Source: Plantago ovata (Eukaryota; Streptophyta; Magnoliopsida; Lamiales; Plantaginaceae). Taken from it: 64,000 nt of DNA. The translations under genes were made by a program, and so were the position numbers. This document shows positions 55,233 through 64,000 of this stretch, one piece after another (position 1 is the stretch's first letter; each line of letters opens with the position of its first letter). Under the pieces are notes generated by a model, which ran no database searches, had not been told where the DNA came from, and saw only the letters and a list, made by a program, of their open reading frames with translations. The stretch is taken from contig CM051458.1 in assembly GCA_028274465.1 (NCBI GenBank), positions 80,000,085-80,064,084 of the forward strand. The letters are read 5' to 3'.

Positions 55233-56246
55233 ATGTCTTTAGGAGATGCTCCCTTGCTGAAGCTGGAAAATTACGAGAAATGGCGAAACAACATGATGTT
55301 ACATCTTGAGGCCATTAGTGATGAGATGGTCACCGTCATTAATGAAGGACCTATCAAAATCACCAAGGTTGTAAGGAGTTTCCCTCACAGAACCACTGAA
55401 GCAGGAAAGGAAACCGTCCAAGGCGAACCTTCAGATACTGTTGTGCCAAAACCAAGAGAGGAATGGACTTCTGACGAAGCTAAGAGATTCCGTCTTGATG
55501 GCCAAGCAAGAAACATCATCATCAGATCAACTCCGGATACCATACAGTGCAAACTGTGGGGTGCTAAGACTGCTAAGGAGGCTTGGAAAATGGTTCAAGA
55601 TCTTTGTGCTGGATCTGACAAGACCAAGGAAAACAAACTTGAAGTACTTAAGCTGAAGTTTCAAAACTTTAAGCAAGGTGCTAACGAGTCACTGGAAGAC
55701 TTGGACTTCAGATTCACAACTCTTGTTAGTGAAATGGCAGCGCTGGGTGTTGGAAATTTTTATTCAGATTCTGAGAAAGTGAAAACTATCATCAGGAGTT
55801 TGAATCAAGAATGGATCCATACTCAGAATTTCTATTACAATCAAGGAATGCCTGACATTACACCAACTGAGTTGTTCTCTCATCTTGCTACTGTCAACTA
55901 TGAGACAAAGCAAAGAGAAAATGTGTTTGCTGAAAAATCGCAAAACATTGCTCTTGCTGCAAAGCCGTCATCTTCTGAAAAGAAGAATGATAAAGAGCCT
56001 GCTGATGAAAATGCTTTAGTTGTTAAAAACATGAAGAAATTCATCAGTAAGGAACTTGAAAGGCGAAAAGCAAAAGAGAAGCTGAAAAAGCATCTTGGTA
56101 ATAACTACCATAAGTACAAGAATGATACTAGCTCGCTGAACAAGCAAGCTCAGCAAGCTACATCATCAGAAGAGCCAGCAGTTGGAAATGATCTATGTTT
56201 TACTGCAAAAAGCCTGGACACTTCAAAGCAAATTGCCCCTTGCTGA
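55233..56246 (+). CDS. Element 2 gag, first part
   Basis: 337 residues from ATG at 55233. It begins with the Copia gag pattern LLKLENYEKWRNNMMLHLEA and has LWGAKTAKEAWKMVQDL and LEDLDFRFTTLVSEMAALG. It ends by running out of frame inside the zinc knuckle: the first Cys (56196-56198) is in this frame, the following C-x4-H-x4-C in the frame one base back. Capsid protein of the virus-like particle. The lost frame could be a mutation in the T run or a real frameshift site (see findings). Confidence 0.85.
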   Translation: MSLGDAPLLKLENYEKWRNNMMLHLEAISDEMVTVINEGPIKITKVVRSFPHRTTEAGKETVQGEPSDTVVPKPREEWTSDEAKRFRLDGQARNIIIRSTPDTIQCKLWGAKTAKEAWKMVQDLCAGSDKTKENKLEVLKLKFQNFKQGANESLEDLDFRFTTLVSEMAALGVGNFYSDSEKVKTIIRSLNQEWIHTQNFYYNQGMPDITPTELFSHLATVNYETKQRENVFAEKSQNIALAAKPSSSEKKNDKEPADENALVVKNMKKFISKELERRKAKEKLKKHLGNNYHKYKNDTSSLNKQAQQATSSEEPAVGNDLCFTAKSLDTSKQIAPC

Positions 56247-57652
56247 AAGGCAAATCTGCTGAAAAGAAGAAGAAGTTCAAAAGAGCTTTCATTGCTGAAG
56301 AAAAGAAGAAGCTTCAAGCAAAAATCGATGCATTATGCATTGAGACAAGCTCCGAGGACAGTGAGGATGAAAGTTCAGACACCGACGATGAGGAAGCCAC
56401 TCTAGACGTAGAGATTGGCAAAGAAGTGTGTGGAATAGCTATGGAAGCTTATCCAGACGTGTCGAACTACGAATTCTGCCTCATGGCCGGTCAGGTAAAT
56501 GATTCTACCTCTGACTCTGATTCAGAAAGTGAAGACGAGATTGACCTTGACAAGATTCAAGGAGAAATCGAAAGATTTGAGAAAACTCTCAGCAAACAGC
56601 AAGAAAAACTTCAACTTGCTGAAACTCTGACCAAGCAAACTACTGAAAAGTACGTTTTGCTGAAGGAAGAGACAGAAGAAAAGGATGCTGAAATAAGGCG
56701 TCTTAAGAAGTTGATTGCTGAGGCTGCAGAGAAAAATTCTCAAATGGCGTTAGAATTAGAAGAGTATCAGTCTTCAATTCTAAAGTTACTTGCTGAAATC
56801 CAAGAAATGAAAAAGATGAAAATCAATTTCAAATCTTATGTGGAAGCAAGTAATACGCTGACTGAACTAAACTCTTATTTGAGAGATCCATCTCAGAAAG
56901 AAGGTTTAGGAGCAACGTGTGAAGGTGATAACCTAGAAATCTTGAGAAAAGATAAATCACCTATCTCCTTTGTACGTGCTACTGATAGTAGTCCACCAGT
57001 GATCTATCAGTTTGGTCAAACTAAAGTTGCTGAAACATGCAATCAAGTACCTATGACCATAAAGCCCGCTGTTGCTGCTCAAAGTAACAAGACTTTAAAA
57101 GGAAAACAGGTTGCTGTGAAGCAAACTGGAAAGAAAAAGAATGCCGTGAAGCATTCCGCCAAACAAGTTGCTGAAAAGCAAGTTGTTAAGTCTAAAGGCA
57201 AGATTACCAAAAGTAATCAGAAGTCCTTTGCTGACAAACCTGAATCAAGTAAGGTTGCTGATGCTAAAGCTCAGCATTCTCCGAAGAGTGGACTCGGTTT
57301 CAAAACCAAGCAAAGTCAACTCTTTCATGAGTATAAGCAAAGTCAGCAAAGATACTTCAAAGAGATGAAGAAAACCAAGCCTAAGAGTTCTGAAAAGACT
57401 CCTAATGCTAGGACTAGAAGGAACCTTGCTAGAAAAGAACTTACTGAAAAGTATGTTCAGCAAAAAGGTCAACAGAGCAAGACACCACATCAGAAAGTGG
57501 ATTTGACCAGCACGAGTCAAAAGTCTTTTAGCTCAAAACCTCCTAGTTCCTCAGCAAGTAGAAAACAAGTCAAAGTTGAAAAACTTCAGACTTGGGTTTC
57601 CACTGGACGCATTCTTGAACATGTTAATGGACATCCATCAATGGATAATTAA
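56195..57652 (+). CDS. Element 2 gag, second part: zinc knuckle, acidic and coiled-coil tail
   Basis: 485 residues in the -1 frame relative to the first gag part; the ATG at 56195 is probably fortuitous. It starts with the zinc-knuckle remainder YCKKPGHFKANC. It continues with Lys-rich sequence, an acidic block (SSEDSEDESSDTDDEEA), a long coiled coil (EIERFEKTLSKQQEKLQLAE through EEKDAEIRRLKKLIAEAAEK) and a very basic tail, ending at TAA 57650. Such gag tails are usual in SIRE-type elements. Pol follows in another frame after five bases. Confidence 0.75.
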   Translation: MFYCKKPGHFKANCPLLKGKSAEKKKKFKRAFIAEEKKKLQAKIDALCIETSSEDSEDESSDTDDEEATLDVEIGKEVCGIAMEAYPDVSNYEFCLMAGQVNDSTSDSDSESEDEIDLDKIQGEIERFEKTLSKQQEKLQLAETLTKQTTEKYVLLKEETEEKDAEIRRLKKLIAEAAEKNSQMALELEEYQSSILKLLAEIQEMKKMKINFKSYVEASNTLTELNSYLRDPSQKEGLGATCEGDNLEILRKDKSPISFVRATDSSPPVIYQFGQTKVAETCNQVPMTIKPAVAAQSNKTLKGKQVAVKQTGKKKNAVKHSAKQVAEKQVVKSKGKITKSNQKSFADKPESSKVADAKAQHSPKSGLGFKTKQSQLFHEYKQSQQRYFKEMKKTKPKSSEKTPNARTRRNLARKELTEKYVQQKGQQSKTPHQKVDLTSTSQKSFSSKPPSSSASRKQVKVEKLQTWVSTGRILEHVNGHPSMDN

Positions 57653-57657
57653 CTTGT

Positions 57658-58569
57658 TTGCTCTTGATTGTGCAGACTACAGCCACGGAGACAAACGATG
57701 CAATCTGGCACTTTGATAGTGGTTGTGGAAAGCACATGACGGGCAACAAGAATAACCTTATAAACTATAGACGGTGGTCTAAAGGTCCAACAATAAGGTT
57801 TGCTGGTGGAGGCTCCGGATCTACAAAAGGCTTTGGTGATGTGAAGTTGGGATGCATAACCATTTCTGGAGTTCTTTATGTCAAAAATCTTAAGTTTAAC
57901 CTTTTCAGCATGAGTCAGTTTGCTGATAAAGGATACTTCATCGAAATAAAAAGTGATGAATGTAAACTTGTAGACTTTGAGACTAAAAAGGTTATAATGA
58001 TTGCAAGAAGATCAGGAGGCTTGTACACCGTTGATTGGTCTTCAGCAAACATTGAAAAATGCCTTGTCTCAGATCATGATTGCCTTGCTGAAAAAGCATG
58101 GTTATGGCATAAACGAACAAGTCATCTAAACTTCAAGACGCTGAATAAGCTGTCTAAGAAGGCACTTGTAGTTGGATTACCTAAGGTTACTTTTAAGAAG
58201 GATGGTGTTTGCAATGCATGTCAGCAAGGAAAGCAAACCAAATCTTCTTTCAAGAACAAGGCAGTATCGTCAACTACAAAACCTTTACAACTCTTACACA
58301 TGGACTTGTTTGAATCTTCTTCAACAAGCTATGCTGGTAAGAAGTATGGTCTAGTCGTGGTAGATGACTATTCAAGATTCACTTGGGTAGTATTCATCAA
58401 ACACAAATCTGAAACCAAGACTGAATTACCTAACTTGCTGAATAAGCTTGAAGTCATGAGAAATGACAAGGTAAGAGTCATAAGGACAGACCATGGTACT
58501 GAGTTTGTAAACCAGTACATAACTGAATATTGTACCTCCAAAGGTATCAACATCAGTTATCCTCAGTAA
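57658..58569 (+). CDS. Element 2 pol, part 1: protease and N-terminal integrase
   Basis: 303 residues with no ATG at the beginning (first codon TTG), so it depends on fusion to gag. Aspartic protease active site [12 protein letters not shown]. The GAG-pre-integrase block includes [19 protein letters not shown]. Integrase zinc-binding His and Cys pairs are HKRTSH and CNACQQGK. The first two catalytic acids are in LLHMDLFE and RTDHGTEF. It ends at TAA (58567) because of a frameshift near 58555; the third catalytic acid lies in the next frame. The element is therefore not able to make intact integrase. Confidence 0.88.
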   Translation: MLLIVQTTATETNDAIWHFDSGCGKHMTGNKNNLINYRRWSKGPTIRFAGGGSGSTKGFGDVKLGCITISGVLYVKNLKFNLFSMSQFADKGYFIEIKSDECKLVDFETKKVIMIARRSGGLYTVDWSSANIEKCLVSDHDCLAEKAWLWHKRTSHLNFKTLNKLSKKALVVGLPKVTFKKDGVCNACQQGKQTKSSFKNKAVSSTTKPLQLLHMDLFESSSTSYAGKKYGLVVVDDYSRFTWVVFIKHKSETKTELPNLLNKLEVMRNDKVRVIRTDHGTEFVNQYITEYCTSKGINISYPQ

Positions 58570-61043
58570 GGACACCACAACAAAATGGTGTTGCTGAACG
58601 GAAGAATCGTACCCTGAAGGAAGCCGCAAGAACAATGCTTGCTGACACTGAAATAAGTGAGGCTTACTGGGTTGAAGCGATTAATACCGCCTGCTATACT
58701 CAGAATAGATGTTTGATTACTAAGGAATACAACAAAACTCCTTATGAATTATTTGTTGGAAGACCTCCTAACATCACTCATCTAAGAGTATTTGGTTGCA
58801 AGTGTTTCGTTCTTAACAATGGTAGAGAGTACCTAAGAACATTTCAACCAAAGGCAGACGAAGCGATATTTCTTGGCTACTCCTTGCATAGTAAAGCTTA
58901 CAGAGTTTACAACAAAAAGGCACAAAAGATTGAAGAATCTGTGCATGTTGTATTCTACGAAAAGACGCAAGGTGTGCCTGCTGAAGAAGAAATATCAGAA
59001 TGTATGAAAAAGCTAATCATACATGAGCAAAGAACTGAATCTGACGCTAGGCAATTCAAGTCAAATGAACTAAATGATGATTCTGACAATGATTCTCCTC
59101 CCCTGAGTCATGACAAGATGAATATAGTTCACGACAAGGAATTTCCAGCAAAAGATGCGGTTGCTCCGGAAGTTGCTGAAATTACGCAATCTCCAGTGCC
59201 TGCTGATGAAATATCTCAACCCAGCAATGCTGAACAAGCAGTTGCTGACGATCAAATCTCAGCAGAGACACAAATTCCCAGTAGTACTGAACAAGTACAT
59301 ACTGAAGAGTCACATGTTGATGAGCAAACATATCCTGATCCAACAAACAGGAAACCTGTTAATAAATGGATTAGAGATCATCCCTCTACGGATATGATTG
59401 GCGATATTAATAAACGCCAAGTGACTAGATCCAAAGCTACTCAAGGACTTGCTGAAGAAGCAACTGTCGTCGAAGTAGAATCGTTATTCTCTTGCTTTGT
59501 ATCAGAAATTGAACCTAAAACCATAGAAGAAGCTTTGAAGCATTCTGAATGGATAAAGGCAATGCAAGAAGAATTGGATCAATTTGAAAGAAACAAAGTC
59601 TGGAAACTTGTGCCACTTGCTGAAAATAAGAAAGCTATTGGTACAAAGTGGGTGTTCAGAAACAAGCTGAGCGAGTCTGGTGAAGTAACAAGAAACAAAG
59701 CACGCTTAGTTGCTCAAGGTTACTGTCAGACTGAAGGATTGGACTATGATGAGTCTTACGCTCCAGTTGCAAGATTGGATGCAATTAGGCTTTTCTTGGC
59801 CTTTGCTGCTCACAATGACTTCATTGTTTACCAAATGGATGTTAAGAGTGCATTCTTAAATGGTGAACTTGCTGAAGAAGTCTACCTAGAACAACCCCCC
59901 GGCTTTGAACTTCCCTCAGAAACCAAGATGGTATATAAGCTTCAGAAAGCTGTATATGGTCTAAAGCAAGCACCAAGAGCATGGTATGATACCTTAGCTA
60001 AGTTCTTGCTGGAAAATGGTTTCAAGAAAGGTGAAGTTGACAAAACTCTTTTTACCATGAACCATGATGGTAAATTAATCTTAGTTCAAATTTATGTGGA
60101 TGACATAATTTTTGGATCTAAGGACAAGCAACTTTGTGATGATTTTGCCAAACTCATGACTAATAAGTTTGAAATGAGTATGATGGGAAAATTGAATTAT
60201 TTCCTAGGGTTGCAAGTCAAGCAACTCAAAGATGGAATATTCATAAATCAAGCAAAGTATGCGAAAGAAATGCTCATAAAGTTTAGGATCAAAGAGGATG
60301 AGAAACCTGAAAAGATCCCTATGAGTGTTGGTACCAAATTGGGCTATACTAAAGAGGACAAAAGTGTTGAAGAACACAAGTATAGGAAGCTCATTGGTTC
60401 CTTGTTGTATTTAACAGCAAGTAGACCTGACATTCAGTATGCTGTTTGTGTGTGTGCAAGATTCCAATCTGATCCAAGAGAATCACACTACAAAAAGGCA
60501 ATTAAAATACTGAAATATGTTAAAGGTACAGTCAATGTTGGATTATGGTATCCTAAAGATTCTGGACTTGAATTGGTTGGCTATTCTGATGCTGATCATG
60601 GTGGATCAACTCTTGATAGAAAAAGTACCTCTGGAACTTGTCAGTTTTTGGGTACTAGATTAATATCATGGTTCAGCAAGAAGCAAACATGTGTCGCCAA
60701 TTCATCTACTGAATCTGAATACATTGCAGCTGGTTGTTGCACAGCTCAAATCCTATGGATTCAGCAACAATTAAGAGATTATGGTATTTCTGCAAAGAAA
60801 ACACCAATCTTTTGTGATAATACAAGTGCTATTGCAATTACGCAAAATCCTAAGTTTCACTCTAGGACCAAGCACATTGATATTAGACATCATTTCATTA
60901 GAGATCATGTGGAAAAAGGTGATATTGAGGTTGTGAAAGTAGGTACTGAAGATCAGCTTGCTGACATCTTCACCAAGCCCCTACCGGATAATAGGTTCGC
61001 AATGTTAAGGTATAACCTTGGATTGATTGAACTACCTCAGTAA
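58530..61043 (+). CDS. Element 2 pol, part 2: C-terminal integrase, RT, RNase H
   Basis: 837 residues. It opens with the rest of the integrase core, including the catalytic Glu in [11 protein letters not shown]. After a variable, acidic linker comes reverse transcriptase: [51 protein letters not shown] and the YVDD box in [12 protein letters not shown]. RNase H follows with [59 protein letters not shown] and a normal pol end. RT and RNase H look intact, so this copy may be only recently inactive. The ATG is internal; it needs a joined frame for expression. Confidence 0.92.
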   Translation: MYLQRYQHQLSSVRTPQQNGVAERKNRTLKEAARTMLADTEISEAYWVEAINTACYTQNRCLITKEYNKTPYELFVGRPPNITHLRVFGCKCFVLNNGREYLRTFQPKADEAIFLGYSLHSKAYRVYNKKAQKIEESVHVVFYEKTQGVPAEEEISECMKKLIIHEQRTESDARQFKSNELNDDSDNDSPPLSHDKMNIVHDKEFPAKDAVAPEVAEITQSPVPADEISQPSNAEQAVADDQISAETQIPSSTEQVHTEESHVDEQTYPDPTNRKPVNKWIRDHPSTDMIGDINKRQVTRSKATQGLAEEATVVEVESLFSCFVSEIEPKTIEEALKHSEWIKAMQEELDQFERNKVWKLVPLAENKKAIGTKWVFRNKLSESGEVTRNKARLVAQGYCQTEGLDYDESYAPVARLDAIRLFLAFAAHNDFIVYQMDVKSAFLNGELAEEVYLEQPPGFELPSETKMVYKLQKAVYGLKQAPRAWYDTLAKFLLENGFKKGEVDKTLFTMNHDGKLILVQIYVDDIIFGSKDKQLCDDFAKLMTNKFEMSMMGKLNYFLGLQVKQLKDGIFINQAKYAKEMLIKFRIKEDEKPEKIPMSVGTKLGYTKEDKSVEEHKYRKLIGSLLYLTASRPDIQYAVCVCARFQSDPRESHYKKAIKILKYVKGTVNVGLWYPKDSGLELVGYSDADHGGSTLDRKSTSGTCQFLGTRLISWFSKKQTCVANSSTESEYIAAGCCTAQILWIQQQLRDYGISAKKTPIFCDNTSAIAITQNPKFHSRTKHIDIRHHFIRDHVEKGDIEVVKVGTEDQLADIFTKPLPDNRFAMLRYNLGLIELPQ

Positions 61044-61945
61044 AGGATACACTTGGCAGAATGCTGAAACAGGTATTCAGCAAGCTAAAGTATTTCTGAA
61101 AAGACCAAGTCACTGATTTCTTCTAAGAAATGATAAGTCACAACATGATTGCTGAAACAGGCATTCAGCAAGTAATTCCTTCAAAACAGGTATTTGTTAG
61201 GAAACTTGACCATTTGCTGAGACAGGTACTCAGTAAGTAAAAGAACTTAAGGATTGCTGAGACGGGTACTCAGGCAATCAAAAGATACTGAAACAGGTAT
61301 TCAAGTATCAAAGGAATTTTCTGAGACGGGAACTCAGAAAAAGAGCAAAAGCTCATCTCTCAGATTTCACCAATGGATGTCTCAAGTACAAAAGAATTTA
61401 CTGATACGGGAAGTCAGAAATATCTTTTAAACTTAGAAAGTATGAGATATCTAAGTAAGGGGGAATTTCAGCAAGCATCCAGATTGTTAATTCAAACTCG
61501 CTGAAAAGATTCTTGTCTATTTCAGCAAGCAATCTATCCCTTATTACTCGGTAAAATCAATTTGTGACGTTAAGCTGGCACAGATAAACTCGCAATAAAT
61601 CATGACATGAAATTCAATCGTGGCCATTGATTAAAAGGAGTTATTAATCTAACGGCTAACAAAACAAAGAGAGAGAGTGCTCTGACGGTTTTAGTTAGTG
61701 GGCCACTACGCATTCAATGCAAAGGCACCACTATCTCCAGTGTTTCTCTATTTTACCCTTGCTGAGAACTCAAAACGATTGAGTTTCTCACACACCAGAG
61801 ACACTATATAAAGAAGGAGTTAGAGAAATGACAAAATTCTTTAACTCACATTTCCTTTCTCTGCAATTTCTAGCCTGAAACTACTGTACCTCCGATCAAA
61901 AAGCAAACTATCTTTTTCGTACAATTTCTTGCTCTATATAAAGAA
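61044..61945 (+). other. Element 2 post-pol spacer with hairpin array
   Basis: No reading frame. The first 380 bases carry seven related stem-loops (listed next). A purine tract AAGTAAGGGGGAATTTCAGC at about 61453 resembles an internal polypurine tract. The rest leads to the 3' ORF; a possible TATA (CACTATATAAAG, 61801) and GAAACTACTGTACC precede its ATG. Confidence 0.6.
61062..61420 (+). repeat. Array of seven short hairpins with constant loop
   Basis: Copies at about 61062-61083, 61149-61171, 61214-61236, 61254-61277, 61284-61309, 61317-61341 and 61398-61420. Each has a stem of 6-9 bp around a loop of the form (G)A(A/G)AC(A/G)GG(T/C/A)A. Stems differ but still pair: TTGCTGA/TCAGCAA in the second copy, GATACTGAA/TTCAAGTATC in the fifth, TTTTCTGAG/CTCAGAAAA in the sixth. 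Spacing is 30-80 bases. Confidence 0.75.
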
Positions 61946-64000
61946 ATGGCTCCCAAGAGACAGTCATCAAAGTCCTCAAAATCGTCAAAGGTTGATAGTG
62001 CTGAAACACGCACTACTCCGGTAACTGCTCCGGTGACTTCTCTGACCCAAAACACAGCGAAAGTTGTGTTGAAAAACGACCGAATCACCGAAAAACCTAT
62101 GCCTCCGTCATATCTTGACACTGCAAAGTGTGAGATGTTGATGCAATGGGGAGGATTTGCAAAAGAAAAGTACATTCGGTACTTTTATGAACAAGAACTT
62201 GACGACCAAAATGAAGAGGCGCTTGAGTTCATCAAGCAGCAAGGCCTCATGAACTTTATCTCTGCTCGCACTAAGCAAGTGAGCATGATTGATACTATGG
62301 AGTTCTACAACAATGCAGAAATCCAGTCCCTTACAGACAGTAATGGAGTCACTGAAAAAGTGATCCTTACTTATGTTCAGAACACGCAAATCGTCCTGAA
62401 ATGGACTGATTTAGCGGAGATTTTTCAGATTCCAACCACTGGAACTGAAGATGACGTCACTGCCACTGACGAAGAAATTGAAGCTTCTACAGTGACGTCA
62501 GAAATACAAAAATGAAGAAAGGTGAGATAGCTCCCGTGACTTGGACAAAGCACGTTAAGAGAAAGCATCTCTGCCATTCACTTGGTCTAGTAGCTTTGCT
62601 ACTAATAAAGTTCTTGACTCCCAAGTCGGAGGAATTGACCAAGTAGGCCTGAGAAGATGGCCATTGCTGATGCATATCTATGCAAATAAATCGGAACTTA
62701 ACTGGGCTAAGTACATTTTCAACAGGCTTGTTGATTGTGTTACTAAGTTTAAGGTAAAGGTAGAAGACAACAAGGTCTCACCTTCCTTTCCAGTTATGTA
62801 TGGAATCAAGATATGCTATATCCTTGAACATTTCAGGATTCAGCTAAGAAACCCATTGCCAATCAAGAAATCTGTGTGCAATGTGGGAAGATCTTTCTAC
62901 AAGCAGAATGTACCTAAGATTGCTGGAAAGAAATCCAAAAAGACAACAACTGCAAATGTTGTCAGCACAAGCCAGCAAGAAAGGTATACAACAGCTGCAG
63001 ATGTTACCACTCAGCAACTTAGAGATGAAACTGCTGTTGGTGGTGGTAACACAAATGAAACTGCTGTAGAAAATCAACAAGGTACGTGTACAAGAGCCGT
63101 TGCTGAAAATGCAACAATAGATGACTCTGGGAAACTAGAGAAATCTAAAAAGAAAAAGAGGAAAGCTGATGATGACACTCAGACTGCAGCGTCATCAGCA
63201 AATCCCGTACCTAAGAGGAAACGGACAAGTAACAAAAGAAAGAAACACTGGCTTCTCAGTCAGTCCCCAATGTCCAAGACTCCTCAGTCAATTCCCAGAC
63301 AAATGCTGAAACGCATTTGCCAGTAGATGTTGCTGAGATAATTACTGAAACATACATCAGCAATGTTGAAGTGTTTGCGGAAGCCTTCAACAATCAACTT
63401 AACGTTGATAACTCTACTGAGAATAGACCACAAGGCAGTGGAAATGAAATTCCTGCCCAAGTCCCAGATATCTACTTTGTAGATAATCTAGATGATCAAA
63501 CCATGGAACCAGTAAGCAACATTGCTGCTGATTTGCAAAGAGCGGCATTTGCTGATGCTGCTGAACAAACGGTTGCTGAACAAGCAACTCATCAAGTTGC
63601 TGAAGCCCAGCTTGCTGATGGACCAGTTGCTGAGAAAGCAATGGTACCAGTTCCTGAAGTTGCTGAAACTCAAGAAGCATCATTCAAAGACGCATCTCTT
63701 GATGCTGAGAATGCTGGCCCAAGTTCACCCAAGACTTCAATTGACAAAGTCCAGCTTGTACTGGAAGATTTAAGCAAACAAATGGAGTTGGAGATTGAAG
63801 AATCATCCAACAAGTCAATTGAACTCTTCATGACAAGCAGTGAGCTTAAAGGTCAAGTTGCTTCTGCTCAACTTGTCAATTCAGAGACAAGGGAGATTGC
63901 TGAAACCGCACAGCTTTCTCAGTTAGAGCAAACTCAGAAGTCTGCTGAAGAAACAGTCCAAGAAGCTGAAGAAACTGTTAATGCTGAAAGGACTGAGCCA
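61946..64000 (+). pseudogene. Element 2 post-pol ORF, split over two frames, open at the window end
   Basis: It starts at ATG 61946 (MAPKRQSSKSSKSSKVDSAE), as in other SIRE-type 3' ORFs, and runs to TGA at 62513. A second frame (62664-63326, PLLMHIYANKSELNWAKYIF and a Lys/Arg-rich KKKRKADDD block) carries the middle. The first frame resumes near 63255 (NAETHLPVDVAEIITETYIS) and stays open to 64000 with many VAE/LAE/AEQ repeats. The central part (TDLAEIFQIPTTG, NWAKYIFNRL, FPVMYGIKICYILEHF) resembles the putative plant transposon protein domain of the Element 1 ORF. Two or more indels break it. There is no signal peptide, so env homology is not supported. Confidence 0.65.

Larger units (their letters stand above)
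53455..64000 (+). mobile_element. Element 2: SIRE-type Copia retrotransposon, 3' end outside the window
   Basis: 5' LTR 53455-55120 (TGTTAG...CCAACA), primer site TGGTATCAGAGC (55123-55134), gag 55233, pol to 61043, then 3 kb and more of post-pol sequence with coding potential. No 3' LTR is reached. The left flank, which should be repeated on the right as target duplication, is AAGCC. The order gag-protease-integrase-RT-RNase H, the long gag with acidic and coiled-coil tail, and the post-pol ORF fit the SIRE/Maximus group. Frames are broken at the gag zinc knuckle, at the gag-pol border, in integrase and twice in the 3' ORF. TTGCTGA occurs about 48 times in this 10.5 kb. Confidence 0.93.

Noticed and set aside
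61062-61420. CRISPR-like array
   Set aside because: Plant genome; the repeats are imperfect hairpins with variable stems and uneven spacing inside a retrotransposon.

Overview
The window is nuclear DNA of a flowering plant, almost certainly a eudicot. The genes have GT-AG introns and encode plant-specific products: a plastid-type dihydrodipicolinate synthase, a RABA-class GTPase, DUF26 secreted proteins and the stomatal peptide EPFL9/STOMAGEN. The AT-rich intergenic space is filled with nested plant retrotransposons and MITEs. The species cannot be named from the sequence alone.

Host genes, left to right: (1) the 3' part (12 exons, 888 residues visible) of a large class-3 lipase with a P-loop GTPase-like module, + strand, 1533-9991. 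One of its introns holds a decayed Copia element that itself carries two MITEs. (2) A two-exon RABA5-type Rab GTPase, - strand, 10761-14644. (3) Chloroplast DHDPS, + strand, 26706-29385. (4) Two tandem DUF26 secreted proteins, + strand, 31057-33045. (5) A cytosolic asparaginyl-tRNA synthetase of the SYNC2 type, - strand, 33312-35764, with degenerate ATP-binding motifs. (6) A short uncertain gene near 38.7-39.1 kb. (7) EPFL9, + strand, 47576-48373. (8) A small conserved-looking plant ORF behind a clear TATA box at 50.4 kb. The genes are independently regulated; nothing suggests a shared pathway.

Mobile DNA: Element 1 (18963-25308) is a complete-ended, recently inserted Copia element of the SIRE type. 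It has 852/853-bp LTRs, a tRNA-Met type primer site, a polypurine tract and an ATTTT target duplication. It has lost gag, protease, integrase and most of the reverse transcriptase, yet keeps an intact 604-residue ORF in the position where SIRE-type elements carry an env-like gene. A diverged solo LTR of the same family lies on the - strand at 45968-47011 (target duplication CCCTT). Its internal TA run has grown into a large microsatellite, and it landed in a SINE. A degenerate Gypsy-like element occupies 40282-43709 and is split by a solo LTR (41733-43357, target duplication CTTAC) of the Element 2 family. From 51.6 to 53.45 kb lies the 3' half of a MULE transposase gene. It is cut by Element 2 (53455 to beyond the window end), a SIRE-type Copia element with 1.67-kb LTR, gag, a pol broken by frameshifts, and a long post-pol ORF in several frames.

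The most unusual signals are in Element 2. First, the heptamer TTGCTGA and its complement TCAGCAA are enormously over-represented in LTR, gag, pol and the 3' ORF, regardless of frame. Second, just after pol there is an array of seven short hairpins with a constant loop (about RACRGGWA) and varying, compensating stems. All splice sites, boundaries and counts were read by eye and should be treated as such.
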